Below, piece after piece: positions 1 through 10,562 of a stretch of DNA of 64,000 nucleotides. This DNA comes from Pseudomonas frederiksbergensis. Lineage in GTDB: Bacteria; Pseudomonadota; Gammaproteobacteria; Pseudomonadales; Pseudomonadaceae. The DNA lies in assembly GCF_900105495.1 (NCBI RefSeq), contig NZ_FNTF01000002.1, positions 533,501 to 597,500 of the forward strand, read 5' to 3'. Every line of letters begins with the position of its first letter. The stretch's first letter is position 1. The notes under the pieces are model-generated. The model was not told the origin of the DNA. It ran no database searches and saw only the letters and a program-made list of their open reading frames with translations. The translations under genes and the position numbers were made by a program.

Positions 1-1
1 A

Positions 2-889
<888 letters not shown>

Positions 890-986
890 CCGCCGGCGAT
901 GCCCGCCCCCGGGAACCCAATGGTACCGCCGGGCTCAAACACCCCATCGCCATATCGACCCGATCGCTTTTTCACACGGAGCTTTT

Positions 987-1382
987 ATGAAATTTCTTTC
1001 ACCGCTCGCCCTGTTGACCCTTTGCAGCGTGCTGGCCACTCCGCTGATGGCCGCCGAAGAAGCTCCGGGCCTGACCGGCTGCGCCGCAAAGAAGCAGGGC
1101 ATCATCAATCAGATCGAACTGGCCAAGTCTCACGGTAACGCCGACCAGCAGGCAGGCCTTGAAACAGCCTTGAGCGAAGTCACTGCTCATTGCACCGATG
1201 CTTCCCTGAAGAAAGAACGGGAGAACAAGGTGCTCGACGCCAAGCACGAAGTCAGCCAGCGTCAGGCTGACTTGGACAAGGCCATGAAGAAAGGTGACGC
1301 CGAGAAGATCAACAAACGCAAAGACAAACTCGCCGAGTCCCGCAAGGAATTGCAGGAAGCACTCGATGAGCTGGATAAGTAA
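987..1382 (+). CDS. Periplasmic DUF1090 family protein
   Basis: 131 residues. A clear Sec signal peptide (MKFLSPLALLTLCSVLATPLMA) is followed by a mature part that starts with a cysteine pair typical of DUF1090 (TGCAAKK and AHCTDA) and then a long charged helix rich in Lys, Glu and Asp, probably coiled coil. The ATG at 987 is preceded by GGAG at a normal distance and is the only start that gives a clean signal peptide; upstream in-frame codons lie in the ligB tail. DUF1090 includes E. coli YqjC; its role is not settled. It is followed at once by a nested palindromic repeat and faces the cytochrome gene at 1515. Confidence 0.85.
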   Translation: MKFLSPLALLTLCSVLATPLMAAEEAPGLTGCAAKKQGIINQIELAKSHGNADQQAGLETALSEVTAHCTDASLKKERENKVLDAKHEVSQRQADLDKAMKKGDAEKINKRKDKLAESRKELQEALDELDK

Positions 1383-1398
1383 GGATCAGTTCAGCACT

Positions 1399-1500
1399 GA
1401 TCGTTCCCACGCTCTGCGTGGGAATGCAGCCCGTGACGCTCCGCGTCACTGGACGCGGAGCGTCCCTAGAGGCATTCCCACGCAGAGCGTGGGAACGATC
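1399..1500. repeat. Nested palindromic repeat, copy 1 (102 bp)
   Basis: Starts and ends with GATC. The outer arms are GATCGTTCCCACGC...GCGTGGGAATGC and its reverse complement, each arm itself a hairpin with a three-base loop; inside are further GACGCTCCGCGTC-type hairpins. The same element recurs at 20890, 21793, 44205 and 47872, with a collapsed copy at 26425. It lies between convergent genes and could act as a bidirectional terminator or simply be a non-autonomous repeat. Confidence 0.9.
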
Positions 1501-1514
1501 GATGAGCTCAGGAA

Positions 1515-1964
1515 TCAATGATCCCGAAATTCTTTATGGCAAGCACTGCACGCATCTTCGACCTTCTGCACCGCTGGCCCAAGGTTACTGGCCTTGTAGG
1601 GCTGAACCTTGCTGACAACCACCAATTCACCGGTGGCGGCTTCAAGGGTGCGGGCCATGTCCTGGAACTGTTCCTGTTTCTGCCAGACATCGCTCTTGGC
1701 GCTGGTGTGATCTTCTTCGCGCAGCTGCGGAAAATGTTTCCAGGGTTCACGGGACAATGCATCAAGCTTCACGGCACCGTCAGCGAATTTCGGACCATCA
1801 AACGGGATGCGACCACGCAACATGCCGCCCAGGTCTTCGCCGGTCTTGAGCATCTGCTTGAAGATTGCCTTACGCTGACCCAGCGGCGAGTTGGGGTCGA
1901 CCCCACCACAGGCGGACAACGTCAGGCAGGCCAGCAATACAACAGAAAGTCTTTTAAGAGTCAT
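1515..1964 (-). CDS. Cytochrome c'-like lipoprotein
   Basis: 149 residues. The N-terminus is a lipoprotein signal (VVLLACLTLSAC, lipidated Cys19). The body fits the four-helix cytochrome c' family and ends with the class II heme site CSACH (Cys139, Cys142, His143) six residues from the C-terminus, the usual place for this fold. Such proteins bind one high-spin c-type heme in the periplasm and are implicated in gas binding or nitrosative stress protection; the specific role here is not known. The gene is convergent with the DUF1090 gene and divergent from mltA. Confidence 0.85.
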   Translation of the reverse strand: MTLKRLSVVLLACLTLSACGGVDPNSPLGQRKAIFKQMLKTGEDLGGMLRGRIPFDGPKFADGAVKLDALSREPWKHFPQLREEDHTSAKSDVWQKQEQFQDMARTLEAATGELVVVSKVQPYKASNLGPAVQKVEDACSACHKEFRDH

Positions 1965-2091
1965 GGTGGTTTCAGGTCACGGGAACGGCGGCCAGTATCC
2001 TCGCGTCATCGGCAAAGACCAATAGCCCTATTATCAATACGGGTTGTTTGAGCGCATGGAGCACTCAGGCAACCGACAAAGGAATTACTCC

Positions 2092-3276
2092 ATGAACAGC
2101 CGTTTCAAGGCATGGCGTCACAACCTCGCCTGGACCCTTCCGATGGTGGCCGTGCTTGCGGGCTGCACCGGTGGCGACAACAACACACCGAAAACCCACG
2201 CCCTGGCGACTTACTCCAGCGCCACGTGGGAAGCACTTCCGACGGTGTCCGACATCGACCTGGTTGCCGGCTTCGGTTCGTGGCGCAGCGCCTGCACCCG
2301 ACTCAAGGCCGACCCGGTGTGGGGCTCAACGTGTGCGGCTGCCGCCAACGTGCCGCAAACCGCCAATGACATTCGTGGCTTCCTCAAGCAGAACCTCGAC
2401 GTCTACGGCCTGCGCGCCGCCAATGACAATCCCAACGGTTTGATCACCGGTTATTACGAACCGGTCTACCCCGGCAGCCTGACCCAGACCGAAGTGGCCA
2501 ACATCCCGGTGTATGGCGTGCCCGAGGACATGATCATCGTCTCTCTGGACAGCATTTATCCGGAACTCAAAGGCAAGCGCCTGCGCGGACGACTCGAAGG
2601 TCGCGTGCTCAAGCCTTACGACGATGCGGCCACGATTGAAACCAAAGGGGTCAAGGCACCGGTCGTTGCCTGGCTGACCGATCCGATGAACCTGCAATTC
2701 CTGCAAATCCAGGGTTCGGGTCGTATCCAGCTCGATGATGGCCGCCAGTTGCGCATTGCGTATGCCGACCAGAACGGTCACCCGTATCGACCGATCGGCC
2801 GCTGGTTGGTGGATCAGGGCGAGCTGAAAAAAGAAGAAGTGACCATGGGCGCCATCAGCGATTGGGCCAAAGCCAATCCGACACGTATTCCGCAACTGCT
2901 TGGCAGCAACCCCAGCTACGTATTCTTCACCCGCAATCCGGACAGCAACGAAGGACCTCGCGGCTCGTTGAACGTACCGCTGACCGCCGGCTACAGCGCG
3001 GCGGTGGATCGCAAAGTGATTCCGCTGGGCAGTCTGTTGTGGCTATCGACGACTAAACCGGACGGTACCGCACTGGTTCGCCCGGTTGCCGCTCAGGACA
3101 CCGGCGGCGCAATTGCCGGCGAAGTCCGTGCAGACCTGTTCTGGGGCACGGGCGAGGCGGCCGGGCAATTGGCCGGCGACATGAAACAGCAGGGGCAGAT
3201 CTGGATGCTCTGGCCTAAAGGCGCAGCGTTGCCGCAAGTGCCACAGGTGGCTGATGCGGCTAAAGCCAAACCCTGA
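2092..3276 (+). CDS. mltA: Membrane-bound lytic murein transglycosylase A
   Basis: 394 residues. MltA cleaves the glycan strands of peptidoglycan between MurNAc and GlcNAc, leaving 1,6-anhydro-MurNAc, from the inner face of the outer membrane. A lipobox (VAVLAGC, Cys25) gives the lipidation site. The MltA barrel (GLITGYYEPVYPGS, then FLQIQGSGRIQLDDG) is followed by the 3D domain with AAQDTGGAI, whose Asp336 matches the catalytic aspartate of E. coli MltA, and FWGTGEAAGQLAG. The ATG at 2092 is preferred over upstream TTG/ATG codons because it gives the short lipoprotein leader and follows AAAGGA. It stands alone between the cytochrome gene and a REPIN. Confidence 0.95.
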   Translation: MNSRFKAWRHNLAWTLPMVAVLAGCTGGDNNTPKTHALATYSSATWEALPTVSDIDLVAGFGSWRSACTRLKADPVWGSTCAAAANVPQTANDIRGFLKQNLDVYGLRAANDNPNGLITGYYEPVYPGSLTQTEVANIPVYGVPEDMIIVSLDSIYPELKGKRLRGRLEGRVLKPYDDAATIETKGVKAPVVAWLTDPMNLQFLQIQGSGRIQLDDGRQLRIAYADQNGHPYRPIGRWLVDQGELKKEEVTMGAISDWAKANPTRIPQLLGSNPSYVFFTRNPDSNEGPRGSLNVPLTAGYSAAVDRKVIPLGSLLWLSTTKPDGTALVRPVAAQDTGGAIAGEVRADLFWGTGEAAGQLAGDMKQQGQIWMLWPKGAALPQVPQVADAAKAKP

Positions 3277-3301
3277 GATCCGCTGCGACTGATAGATAGC
3301 A

Positions 3302-3395
3302 ATCGCGAGCAGGCTCGCTCCCACATTTGGATCTCCAGTGAACACAACATACGTGTACGACCGAGATTCAATGTGGGAGCGAGCCTGCTCGCGAT
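3302..3395. repeat. REPIN (inverted REP pair)
   Basis: ATCGCGAGCAGGCTCGCTCC and, 48 bases later, its inverted partner GTGGGAGCGAGCCTGCTCGC form a REP doublet between the convergent mltA and MAPEG genes. Confidence 0.9.
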
Positions 3396-3422
3396 GAGGC
3401 CCTCACAAACACCCACGAATTT

Positions 3423-3806
3423 TCAGACAGAAACCACAAAGAAACTGACGATCAACCCAATCCCCACCAACCACACCAACGACCGCAACATCGCCCAGTC
3501 CGCCAGGTAGCAAATGATGTACAGCAGCCGACTGGTGATGAACAACACCGCCAACACATTGATCGTCACCAGTTCGGCATTGCCGGCCAGGTGCGCAACG
3601 ATGACTGCCGCCGCGAACGCGGGAATCACTTCCAGACTGTTCAGGTGCGCCGCATAGGCGCGGCGGCCAAAACCATTGAGTGACTCGAGAAAGTCACGGG
3701 GGTCATGGTTGTCTTTGGGCCTGAACCCGCCACTCGCCCTGGCGATGCCCGTGCAGATATAGGGCAGGATAATCGCGATCAAAATGCACCACAGAGCAAC
3801 CGTCAT
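3423..3806 (-). CDS. MAPEG family membrane protein
   Basis: 127 residues with about four membrane segments: one at the N-terminus (LWCILIAIILPYICTGIA), a central pair (EVIPAFAAAVIVAHLAG, VLAVLFITSRLLYIICYL) and one at the C-terminus (LVWLVGIGLIVSFFVV). The cytoplasmic loop has the family pattern of an RA(Y)xAHxNSxE motif (RRAYAAHLNSLEVIPAF). MAPEG proteins include glutathione-dependent transferases and peroxidases, but most bacterial members have no assigned substrate. It is read toward mltA. The neighbouring DMT gene is on the same strand 40 bases upstream, so the two may be cotranscribed. Confidence 0.85.
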   Translation of the reverse strand: MTVALWCILIAIILPYICTGIARASGGFRPKDNHDPRDFLESLNGFGRRAYAAHLNSLEVIPAFAAAVIVAHLAGNAELVTINVLAVLFITSRLLYIICYLADWAMLRSLVWLVGIGLIVSFFVVSV

Positions 3807-3846
3807 AACGCAATCCCTTCTTCAAGTTTCAAGAGTCAAGCTCCAG

Positions 3847-4680
3847 TCAAATCTTCATCACCAGCATGCCGATCAATACCAGCCCACAGGCTAAGAGCCG
3901 TGGCCTGCCAAAAGGTTCTTTGAGGTAGCGCATGCCAAACAGCACCACCAGGATCACGCTGATCTCGCGCAACGCCGCCGCTTCGGCAATCGAGCCCAAC
4001 TGCATGGCCCACAGCACCAGAGCGTAGCTGAACAACACGCAAAACCCGACCGCCAGGCCCAGTCGCCACTGTTCACGCCAGAACAACATGAAGGCCGGTC
4101 GTTTACGCACCAGCGCCAGCAACGGGAACGGCCAAGCACTGAGCAACGTGACCCACACCAGATAATCCAGCGGATGCGACCAGCGCCGCAACGCCTGGCC
4201 ATCGATGTAGGTGTAGCAGCCGATGCACAGGCCGATCAACGCCACCACCGGCAGCATCGACCATGGCAATCGCACTCCGCCGCCGCCCTGCCAGAGCAGG
4301 CAAAGCATGCCGAACGGGATCAGCAGAATCCCGAAGATCTGCTGGTTCGTCAGCACTTCTCCAGCAAAAATCAGTGTCAGTGCCAGCACCACCAACGGCG
4401 ACAATCCACGCATCAGCGGGTAGACCAACCCCAGATCGCCCACCCGATAGGCCTGGATCAGCAAATAGCGATAGAGCAATTCAAACGCCGCCGACGCCAG
4501 AATCCACGGCCAGATGTCCAGGGGTGGCAACGCCACGAACGGCAGCATCAGCGCGACAAACAGCATTGCCACACTGTCCATGCAAGCCACCACCAACAAC
4601 CGTTCCGCGCTGAATTTGATCAGGGTATTCCACGCCGCGTGCAACAGCGCCGCGACCAACACCAGTGCTGTTGCAAGCAC
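3847..4680 (-). CDS. EamA/DMT-family transporter
   Basis: 277 residues from a GTG start at 4680, which follows AAGGAG at six bases; the longer upstream frame runs through a REP element and is not credible. About ten hydrophobic segments in two EamA-like halves: the first half begins ALVLVAALLHAAWNTLIKFS, the second around LPWSMLPVVALIGLCIGCYTY. The AAWNTLIK signature near the N-terminus and a final LLACGLVLIGMLVM helix are typical. Family members export amino acids, purines or other small metabolites across the inner membrane; the substrate cannot be read from sequence. The C-terminal REP-free end abuts the MAPEG gene by 40 bases. Confidence 0.85.
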   Translation of the reverse strand: MLATALVLVAALLHAAWNTLIKFSAERLLVVACMDSVAMLFVALMLPFVALPPLDIWPWILASAAFELLYRYLLIQAYRVGDLGLVYPLMRGLSPLVVLALTLIFAGEVLTNQQIFGILLIPFGMLCLLWQGGGGVRLPWSMLPVVALIGLCIGCYTYIDGQALRRWSHPLDYLVWVTLLSAWPFPLLALVRKRPAFMLFWREQWRLGLAVGFCVLFSYALVLWAMQLGSIAEAAALREISVILVVLFGMRYLKEPFGRPRLLACGLVLIGMLVMKI

Positions 4681-4711
4681 GGCACACTCCTTTTTGTTGA
4701 CCGCCCCGGCT

Positions 4712-4781
4712 CTGTAGGAACAAGGCTTGCCCGCGATAGCGGTCTCAAGAAGGCCATCGCCGGCAAGCCGTGCTCCTACAG
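4712..4781. repeat. REP pair, 'CTGTAGGA...CTTGCC' variant
   Basis: CTGTAGGAACAAGGCTTGCC with an inverted partner GGCAAGCCGTGCTCCTACAG 20 bases on. It lies upstream of the DMT gene and downstream of nothing else, leaving about 180 bases to the MFS gene that hold no visible gene. Confidence 0.8.
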
Positions 4782-4965
4782 GAAGCGGGGAGATAATTGA
4801 TTCGCCATATGTCAGCAGCTGTTTATACTGCAAGCGACCACGCCGCACTCAGTTGCGCACAGACTAATTCCAATAATTTCTGCCACCGCCCGCTCTCGTC
4901 GAGAACGGGCGTCGGCATGCGTATGCCTGATCAGAGCGTCAAGACTACCGACAGAGACCTTGCGC

Positions 4966-6135
4966 ATGCCACTCGCCTTGCTTGCCCTCGCTGTTGCCGC
5001 GTTCGGCATCGGCACCACTGAATTCGTCATCATGGGTTTGTTGCCCGATGTCGCCCGCGACCTCGCCGTGAGCATTCCTGATGCCGGATTGTTGATCACC
5101 GGCTACGCCCTCGGCGTGGTGTTCGGTGCGCCGATCCTCGCGGTCGGCACCGCCAACATGCCGCGCAAAGCCACGCTGCTGGGCATGACCCTGATGTTCA
5201 TCCTCGGCAACATTCTCTGCGCCCTGGCGCCGAACTACGCAACGCTGATGGCCGCACGCGTGGTCACCGCGCTTTGCCACGGCGCGTTCTTCGGCATCGG
5301 TTCGGTGGTTGCCGCCGGCTTGGTGGCACCGAACAAGCGCGCCCAGGCGATTGCGATGATGTTCACCGGCCTGACCCTGGCCAACGTGCTGGGCGTGCCG
5401 TTGGGCACTGCGCTCGGGCAATACGCCGGCTGGCGCTCGACGTTCTGGGCGGTGTCGGTGATCGGTGTGATCGCGGCTATCGCACAATGGGTCTGGTTGC
5501 CGAAGGACATCGCGATGGACAAGGCCAACCTCGCCAGCGAGTTCAAAGTACTGGGCAAGGTCAACGTGTTACTGGCGCTGGGCATGAGCGTGCTGGCGTC
5601 GACCAGCCTGTTCAGCGTCTTCACTTACATCGCCCCCATCCTGCAAGACATCACCGGCGTCAGCCCCCATGGCGTGACCATCATGCTGCTGTTATTCGGG
5701 GTCGGCTTGACTGCGGGCAGCATGCTCGGCGGCCGTCTGGCTGACAGTCGATTGCTGCCGTCGCTGGTAGGCATGGCGCTGGCCGTGCTGGTCGTGCTGG
5801 CCGCGTTTACACAGACCAGCCACTCAATGATTCCAGCCGCAATCACCCTGGTGTTGTGGGGCATCTTCGCCTTTGCCCTGTGCCCGATCTTGCAACTGCT
5901 GATCATCGATCAGGCCCATGAAGCGCCGAATCTGGGCTCGACGTTGAACCAGAGCGCGTTCAACCTCGGTAACGCGGCCGGTGCGTGGATTGGCGGGTTG
6001 GTGGTTGCCAGCGGTGCGGATCTGGCGGACTTGCCCTGGACCGGCGCGCTGGTCAGTGGCTTGACGGTGCTGACGGCGCTTTTCTACATCTACCTGCAAC
6101 GTCGCGGTTCTGCTGTGGTCAATGTGCCCGGCTGA
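4966..6135 (+). CDS. MFS transporter, DHA1 (AraJ/YdhP-like) family
   Basis: 389 residues with twelve predicted membrane helices. The N-terminal signature ALAVAAFGIGTTEFVIMGLL is diagnostic of the DHA1 drug:proton antiporter group that includes AraJ, YdhP and NepI; motif C-like GLTLANVLGVPLGTALGQ is seen near residue 145. It is a proton-driven exporter of the inner membrane; the substrate (sugar, purine or drug) cannot be told. ATG 4966 was chosen over the TTG two codons upstream because it is the usual start for this family. It converges on the FNT gene with a REPIN between them. Confidence 0.88.
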   Translation: MPLALLALAVAAFGIGTTEFVIMGLLPDVARDLAVSIPDAGLLITGYALGVVFGAPILAVGTANMPRKATLLGMTLMFILGNILCALAPNYATLMAARVVTALCHGAFFGIGSVVAAGLVAPNKRAQAIAMMFTGLTLANVLGVPLGTALGQYAGWRSTFWAVSVIGVIAAIAQWVWLPKDIAMDKANLASEFKVLGKVNVLLALGMSVLASTSLFSVFTYIAPILQDITGVSPHGVTIMLLLFGVGLTAGSMLGGRLADSRLLPSLVGMALAVLVVLAAFTQTSHSMIPAAITLVLWGIFAFALCPILQLLIIDQAHEAPNLGSTLNQSAFNLGNAAGAWIGGLVVASGADLADLPWTGALVSGLTVLTALFYIYLQRRGSAVVNVPG

Positions 6136-6162
6136 TTAACTGCATCGCCCATGACATTGCTT

Positions 6163-6224
6163 TCGCGAGCAGGCTCGCTCCCACATGAACCGCGCCCCCC
6201 TGTAGGAGTGAGCCTGCTCGCGAT
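6163..6224. repeat. REPIN between convergent genes
   Basis: TCGCGAGCAGGCTCGCTCCC and inverted TAGGAGTGAGCCTGCTCGCG with a very short spacer of about 14 bases. Confidence 0.88.
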
Positions 6225-6248
6225 GAAGTTGATACCGTGCACCTGTCT

Positions 6249-7133
6249 TTACTTCTCTTCGCGCTTGCGTGAATCCGACGCCTGATCCGCACTCTTCTTC
6301 GGCGGGCCACTCTCGCTGCGAATTTGCGCATGGCTGATCAGCGCGAAAATGAAGCTGCCGCCGACGATGTTCCCCACCAGCGTCGGCCCGGCGAACACCA
6401 GCCAGAAATCCTTCCACGGCAACTCGCCGGCAAACACCAGATACGAAACCTCGGCGGCCCCGACCACGATGTGGGTGAAGTCCCCCAGCGCCATAAGGTA
6501 GGTGATGAGGATGATGATCCACATCTTTGCGCTCTCCATGGACGGAATCATCCAGACCATGGTGGCGATCATCCAGCCCGACACAATGCCTTTGGCGAAC
6601 ATCTGGCTGGCGTCGTTCTCCATGATCTTGCGTCCGATATCGAGGAAGGCCAGGTCGGTCTTGCTGTCGAAAATCGGCAGATTCAGCATTACATACGCCA
6701 CCAGCAACGTGCCGCTGAGGTTACCCACCAGCACCACCGACCACAGGCGTAGCAATCGACCGAAATTGTTCAGTGTGGGCTTGGTCATGACCGGAAGCAC
6801 CGCCGTCAGGGTGTTCTCGGTGAACAATTGCTGACGGGCGAGGATCACCGCGAGAAAGCCTGCGCAGTAACCGAAACTGGCGATCACCTTGAAGCCTTCG
6901 CCGTCCGGCAGACGGGAATTGAGCAGCCCCATGGCCATCAGCGACAGGCCCATGGTCAGGCCGGCGGCCAACGCCGACCACCACAAGGCGGCGACACTGC
7001 GCTCGAGTTCGAGATCGCCCTGGGTGCGGATGATTTCATGCAGAACAGCAGCGCGTGGGGGCTGGCTCTTGTCGACGTCGTGCTGTTCTTCAGGGGAGAG
7101 GTTCGGGGTCTTGCCGTCTTTTTGCGCGTCCAT
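6249..7133 (-). CDS. Formate/nitrite transporter family protein (YfdC-like)
   Basis: 294 residues. A charged cytoplasmic N-terminus of about 50 residues and a polar C-terminal tail (ESGPPKKSADQASDSRKREEK) enclose six membrane helices of the FNT fold. Conserved pieces are WWSALAAGLTMGLSLMAMGL, an L-shaped helix region around FTENTLTAVLPVM, and GNIVGGSFIFAL. FNT proteins are pentameric channels for small monovalent anions; the long N-terminal extension and EHSVAG-like positions fit the YfdC branch rather than FocA or NirC, and its substrate is unclear. ATG 7133 follows CGGAG. No formate or nitrite enzymes are nearby. Confidence 0.85.
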   Translation of the reverse strand: MDAQKDGKTPNLSPEEQHDVDKSQPPRAAVLHEIIRTQGDLELERSVAALWWSALAAGLTMGLSLMAMGLLNSRLPDGEGFKVIASFGYCAGFLAVILARQQLFTENTLTAVLPVMTKPTLNNFGRLLRLWSVVLVGNLSGTLLVAYVMLNLPIFDSKTDLAFLDIGRKIMENDASQMFAKGIVSGWMIATMVWMIPSMESAKMWIIILITYLMALGDFTHIVVGAAEVSYLVFAGELPWKDFWLVFAGPTLVGNIVGGSFIFALISHAQIRSESGPPKKSADQASDSRKREEK

Positions 7134-7206
7134 AAAGCTCCGGAACCAGTGGCGTGTGATGTAGGTACGACACGCAGGGCTCGGAGCTGTTCACTGTCCT
7201 AAGCAG

Positions 7207-7230
7207 ATCGCGAGCAAGCTTTGCTCCTAC
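7207..7230. repeat. Solitary REP overlapping a stop codon
   Basis: ATCGCGAGCAAGCTTTGCTC followed by CTAC; the last bases contain the stop codon of the thioesterase gene (complement of 7227-7229). No inverted partner is close by. Confidence 0.75.
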
Positions 7231-7628
7231 GGGGCGATGTCATCCTTGAACTGGTCTTTGACGTACTTGATCTCGGTTTGGCCGTGTGGCGCGGGCAAGC
7301 CGTCTTCTCCCAGATTGACGAAGACAATCTTGTCCACCGTCAGGATGCTTTTGCGGGTGATCTTGTTACGCACTTCGCATTTCAGGGTGATGGAGGTGCG
7401 ACCGAACTCGGTGGCGGTAATGCCCAGCTCGATGATGTCGCCCTGGCGCGAAGCGCTGACGAAGTTGATCTCGGAAATGTACTTGGTGACCACACGCTGA
7501 TTGCCCAGCTGGACGATGGCATAGATCGCCGCTTCTTCGTCGAGCCAGCGCAACAGACTGCCGCCGAACAGCGTGCCGTTGGGGTTGAGGTCTTCGGGTT
7601 TTACCCATTTGCGGGTGTGGAAATTCAT
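7227..7628 (-). CDS. Hotdog-fold acyl-CoA thioesterase
   Basis: 133 residues of a single hotdog domain. The active-site loop region reads NPNGTLFGGSLLRWLDEEAA, with the Gly-rich turn and Asp/Glu of the YciA/BFIT-type acyl-CoA hydrolases, followed by the strand SEINFVSASRQGDIIELG. These enzymes hydrolyse acyl-CoA thioesters in the cytoplasm; chain-length preference is not predictable. The start at 7628 is favoured over the GTG at 7634 because AGGAG lies five bases upstream of it. Its stop codon lies inside a REP arm. The gene is divergent from ahcY across a 324-base gap that holds the ahcY promoter and riboswitch. Confidence 0.82.
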   Translation of the reverse strand: MNFHTRKWVKPEDLNPNGTLFGGSLLRWLDEEAAIYAIVQLGNQRVVTKYISEINFVSASRQGDIIELGITATEFGRTSITLKCEVRNKITRKSILTVDKIVFVNLGEDGLPAPHGQTEIKYVKDQFKDDIAP

Positions 7629-7748
7629 CTTCACTCCTGAGCGTCTTGCCGAATGATGGGGGGCATCATGGCAGAGCCCGACCTAGAGCTCTATCAAGCA
7701 TCGACTATGGCCTCGATTACCGTTCAGACATTGACCAACAGAAACGCT

Positions 7749-9362
<1,614 letters not shown>

Positions 9363-9385
9363 TTGGTTCTGCTGCCTGCTCTCCC

Positions 9386-9475
9386 TGTGGGAGCGGGCTT
9401 GCTCGCGAATGCGGTTTAACATTCAACATTGATGTCGACTGACCCACCGCTTTCGCGAGCAAGCCCGCTCCCACA
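9386..9475. repeat. REPIN between ahcY and metF
   Basis: TGTGGGAGCGGGCTTGCTCG and inverted TTCGCGAGCAAGCCCGCTCC. The spacer contains CATTCAACATTGATGTCGAC, a stretch that recurs in other REPINs of this window. Confidence 0.9.
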
Positions 9476-9523
9476 CTGGGATGTGCAAGCCTTCCAGGCT
9501 TACGTGTTTCCAAGGATATGACC

Positions 9524-10369
9524 ATGTCCCAAGAACGTCGCTACAGCTTCGAGTTCTTCCCTACGAAGACCGACGCTGGGCATGAAAAACTGATCGCCAC
9601 TGCCCGTCATCTGGCGACCTACAGTCCCGACTTCTTCTCCTGCACCTATGGCGCTGGCGGTTCGACCCGTGATCGCACCCTCAACACCGTGTTGCAGCTC
9701 GAAAGCGAAGTCAAAGTCCCTGCCGCACCGCATTTGTCCTGCGTTGGCGACAGCAAGGACGACTTGCGCGGCCTGCTGACCCAATACAAGGCGGCCGGCA
9801 TCACCCGTATCGTTGCCCTGCGCGGCGACCTGCCTTCCGGCATGGGCATGGCCAGTGGCGAAATGCGCCACGCCAATGACCTGGTTGAATTCATTCGTGA
9901 AGAAACCGGCGATCATTTCCACATCGAAGTCGCCGCCTACCCGGAAATGCACCCGCAAGCGCGCAATTTCGAAGACGACTTGAACAACTTCGTGCGCAAG
10001 GCCAACGCTGGTGCCAACAGTGCGATCACCCAGTACTTCTTCAACGCCGACAGCTACTTCTACTTCGTCGAGCGTGTACGGGCGAAGGGCGTGAACATCC
10101 CGATCGTTCCGGGGATCATGCCGATCACCAACTACAGCAAGCTGGCGCGCTTCTCCGATGCCTGCGGTGCGGAAATCCCGCGCTGGATCCGCAAACAACT
10201 GGAAGCCTACGGCGACGACACCCAGAGCATTCAAGGCTTTGGTGAGCAAGTCATCACCGAGATGTGCGAACGCCTGCTGCAAGGCGGCGCGCCAGGGCTG
10301 CACTTCTACACGCTGAACCAGGCCGAACCGAGCCTGGCGGTGTGGAACAATCTGAAGTTGCCGCGCTAA
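9524..10369 (+). CDS. metF: Methylenetetrahydrofolate reductase
   Basis: 281 residues. MetF reduces 5,10-methylene-THF to 5-methyl-THF with FAD and NADH, providing the methyl group for methionine synthesis. It is the single-domain TIM-barrel type: FEFFPTKT at the N-terminus (with the catalytic Glu of the EFFPPK motif), YGAGGSTRD, ALRGDLPSG, IGVAAYPEMH-like VAAYPEMHPQA, and GANSAITQYFF. The start at 9524 is chosen because AAGGA lies seven bases upstream; the ATG at 9518 would be too close. It follows ahcY in the same direction, as in P. aeruginosa. Confidence 0.97.
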   Translation: MSQERRYSFEFFPTKTDAGHEKLIATARHLATYSPDFFSCTYGAGGSTRDRTLNTVLQLESEVKVPAAPHLSCVGDSKDDLRGLLTQYKAAGITRIVALRGDLPSGMGMASGEMRHANDLVEFIREETGDHFHIEVAAYPEMHPQARNFEDDLNNFVRKANAGANSAITQYFFNADSYFYFVERVRAKGVNIPIVPGIMPITNYSKLARFSDACGAEIPRWIRKQLEAYGDDTQSIQGFGEQVITEMCERLLQGGAPGLHFYTLNQAEPSLAVWNNLKLPR

Positions 10370-10385
10370 TAGTCGTTACCAGCAA

Positions 10386-10470
10386 GATCAAAAGGTCGCA
10401 GCCTGCGACAGCTCCTGCATCGGGCGTGTTTAACCCGTGTAGGAGCTGCCGCAGGTTGCGACCTTTTGCT
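10386..10470. repeat. Long inverted repeat, 'GGTCGCAGCCTGCG' family
   Basis: AAAAGGTCGCAGCCTGCGAC and the inverted GCCGCAGGTTGCGACCTTTT, with a GCTCCT/AGGAGC continuation, form a ~27-bp imperfect stem. The same family is found at 42820-42898. The stem just after metF, ending in CCTTTTGCTTTT, could also serve as its terminator. Confidence 0.82.
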
Positions 10471-10562
10471 TTTAACGCCCTTTTATTGTGCAGCACACAC
10501 AGAGTCAGAGCTTCTGGATCCCGTTTCTGGCTCTTTCCGGTTTCTCGTCGTAATCTCAAGCC

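Noticed and set aside
1294..1615. Short frames within the first nested palindrome
   Set aside because: They are translations of hairpin DNA, and the same peptide fragments recur wherever the repeat does.
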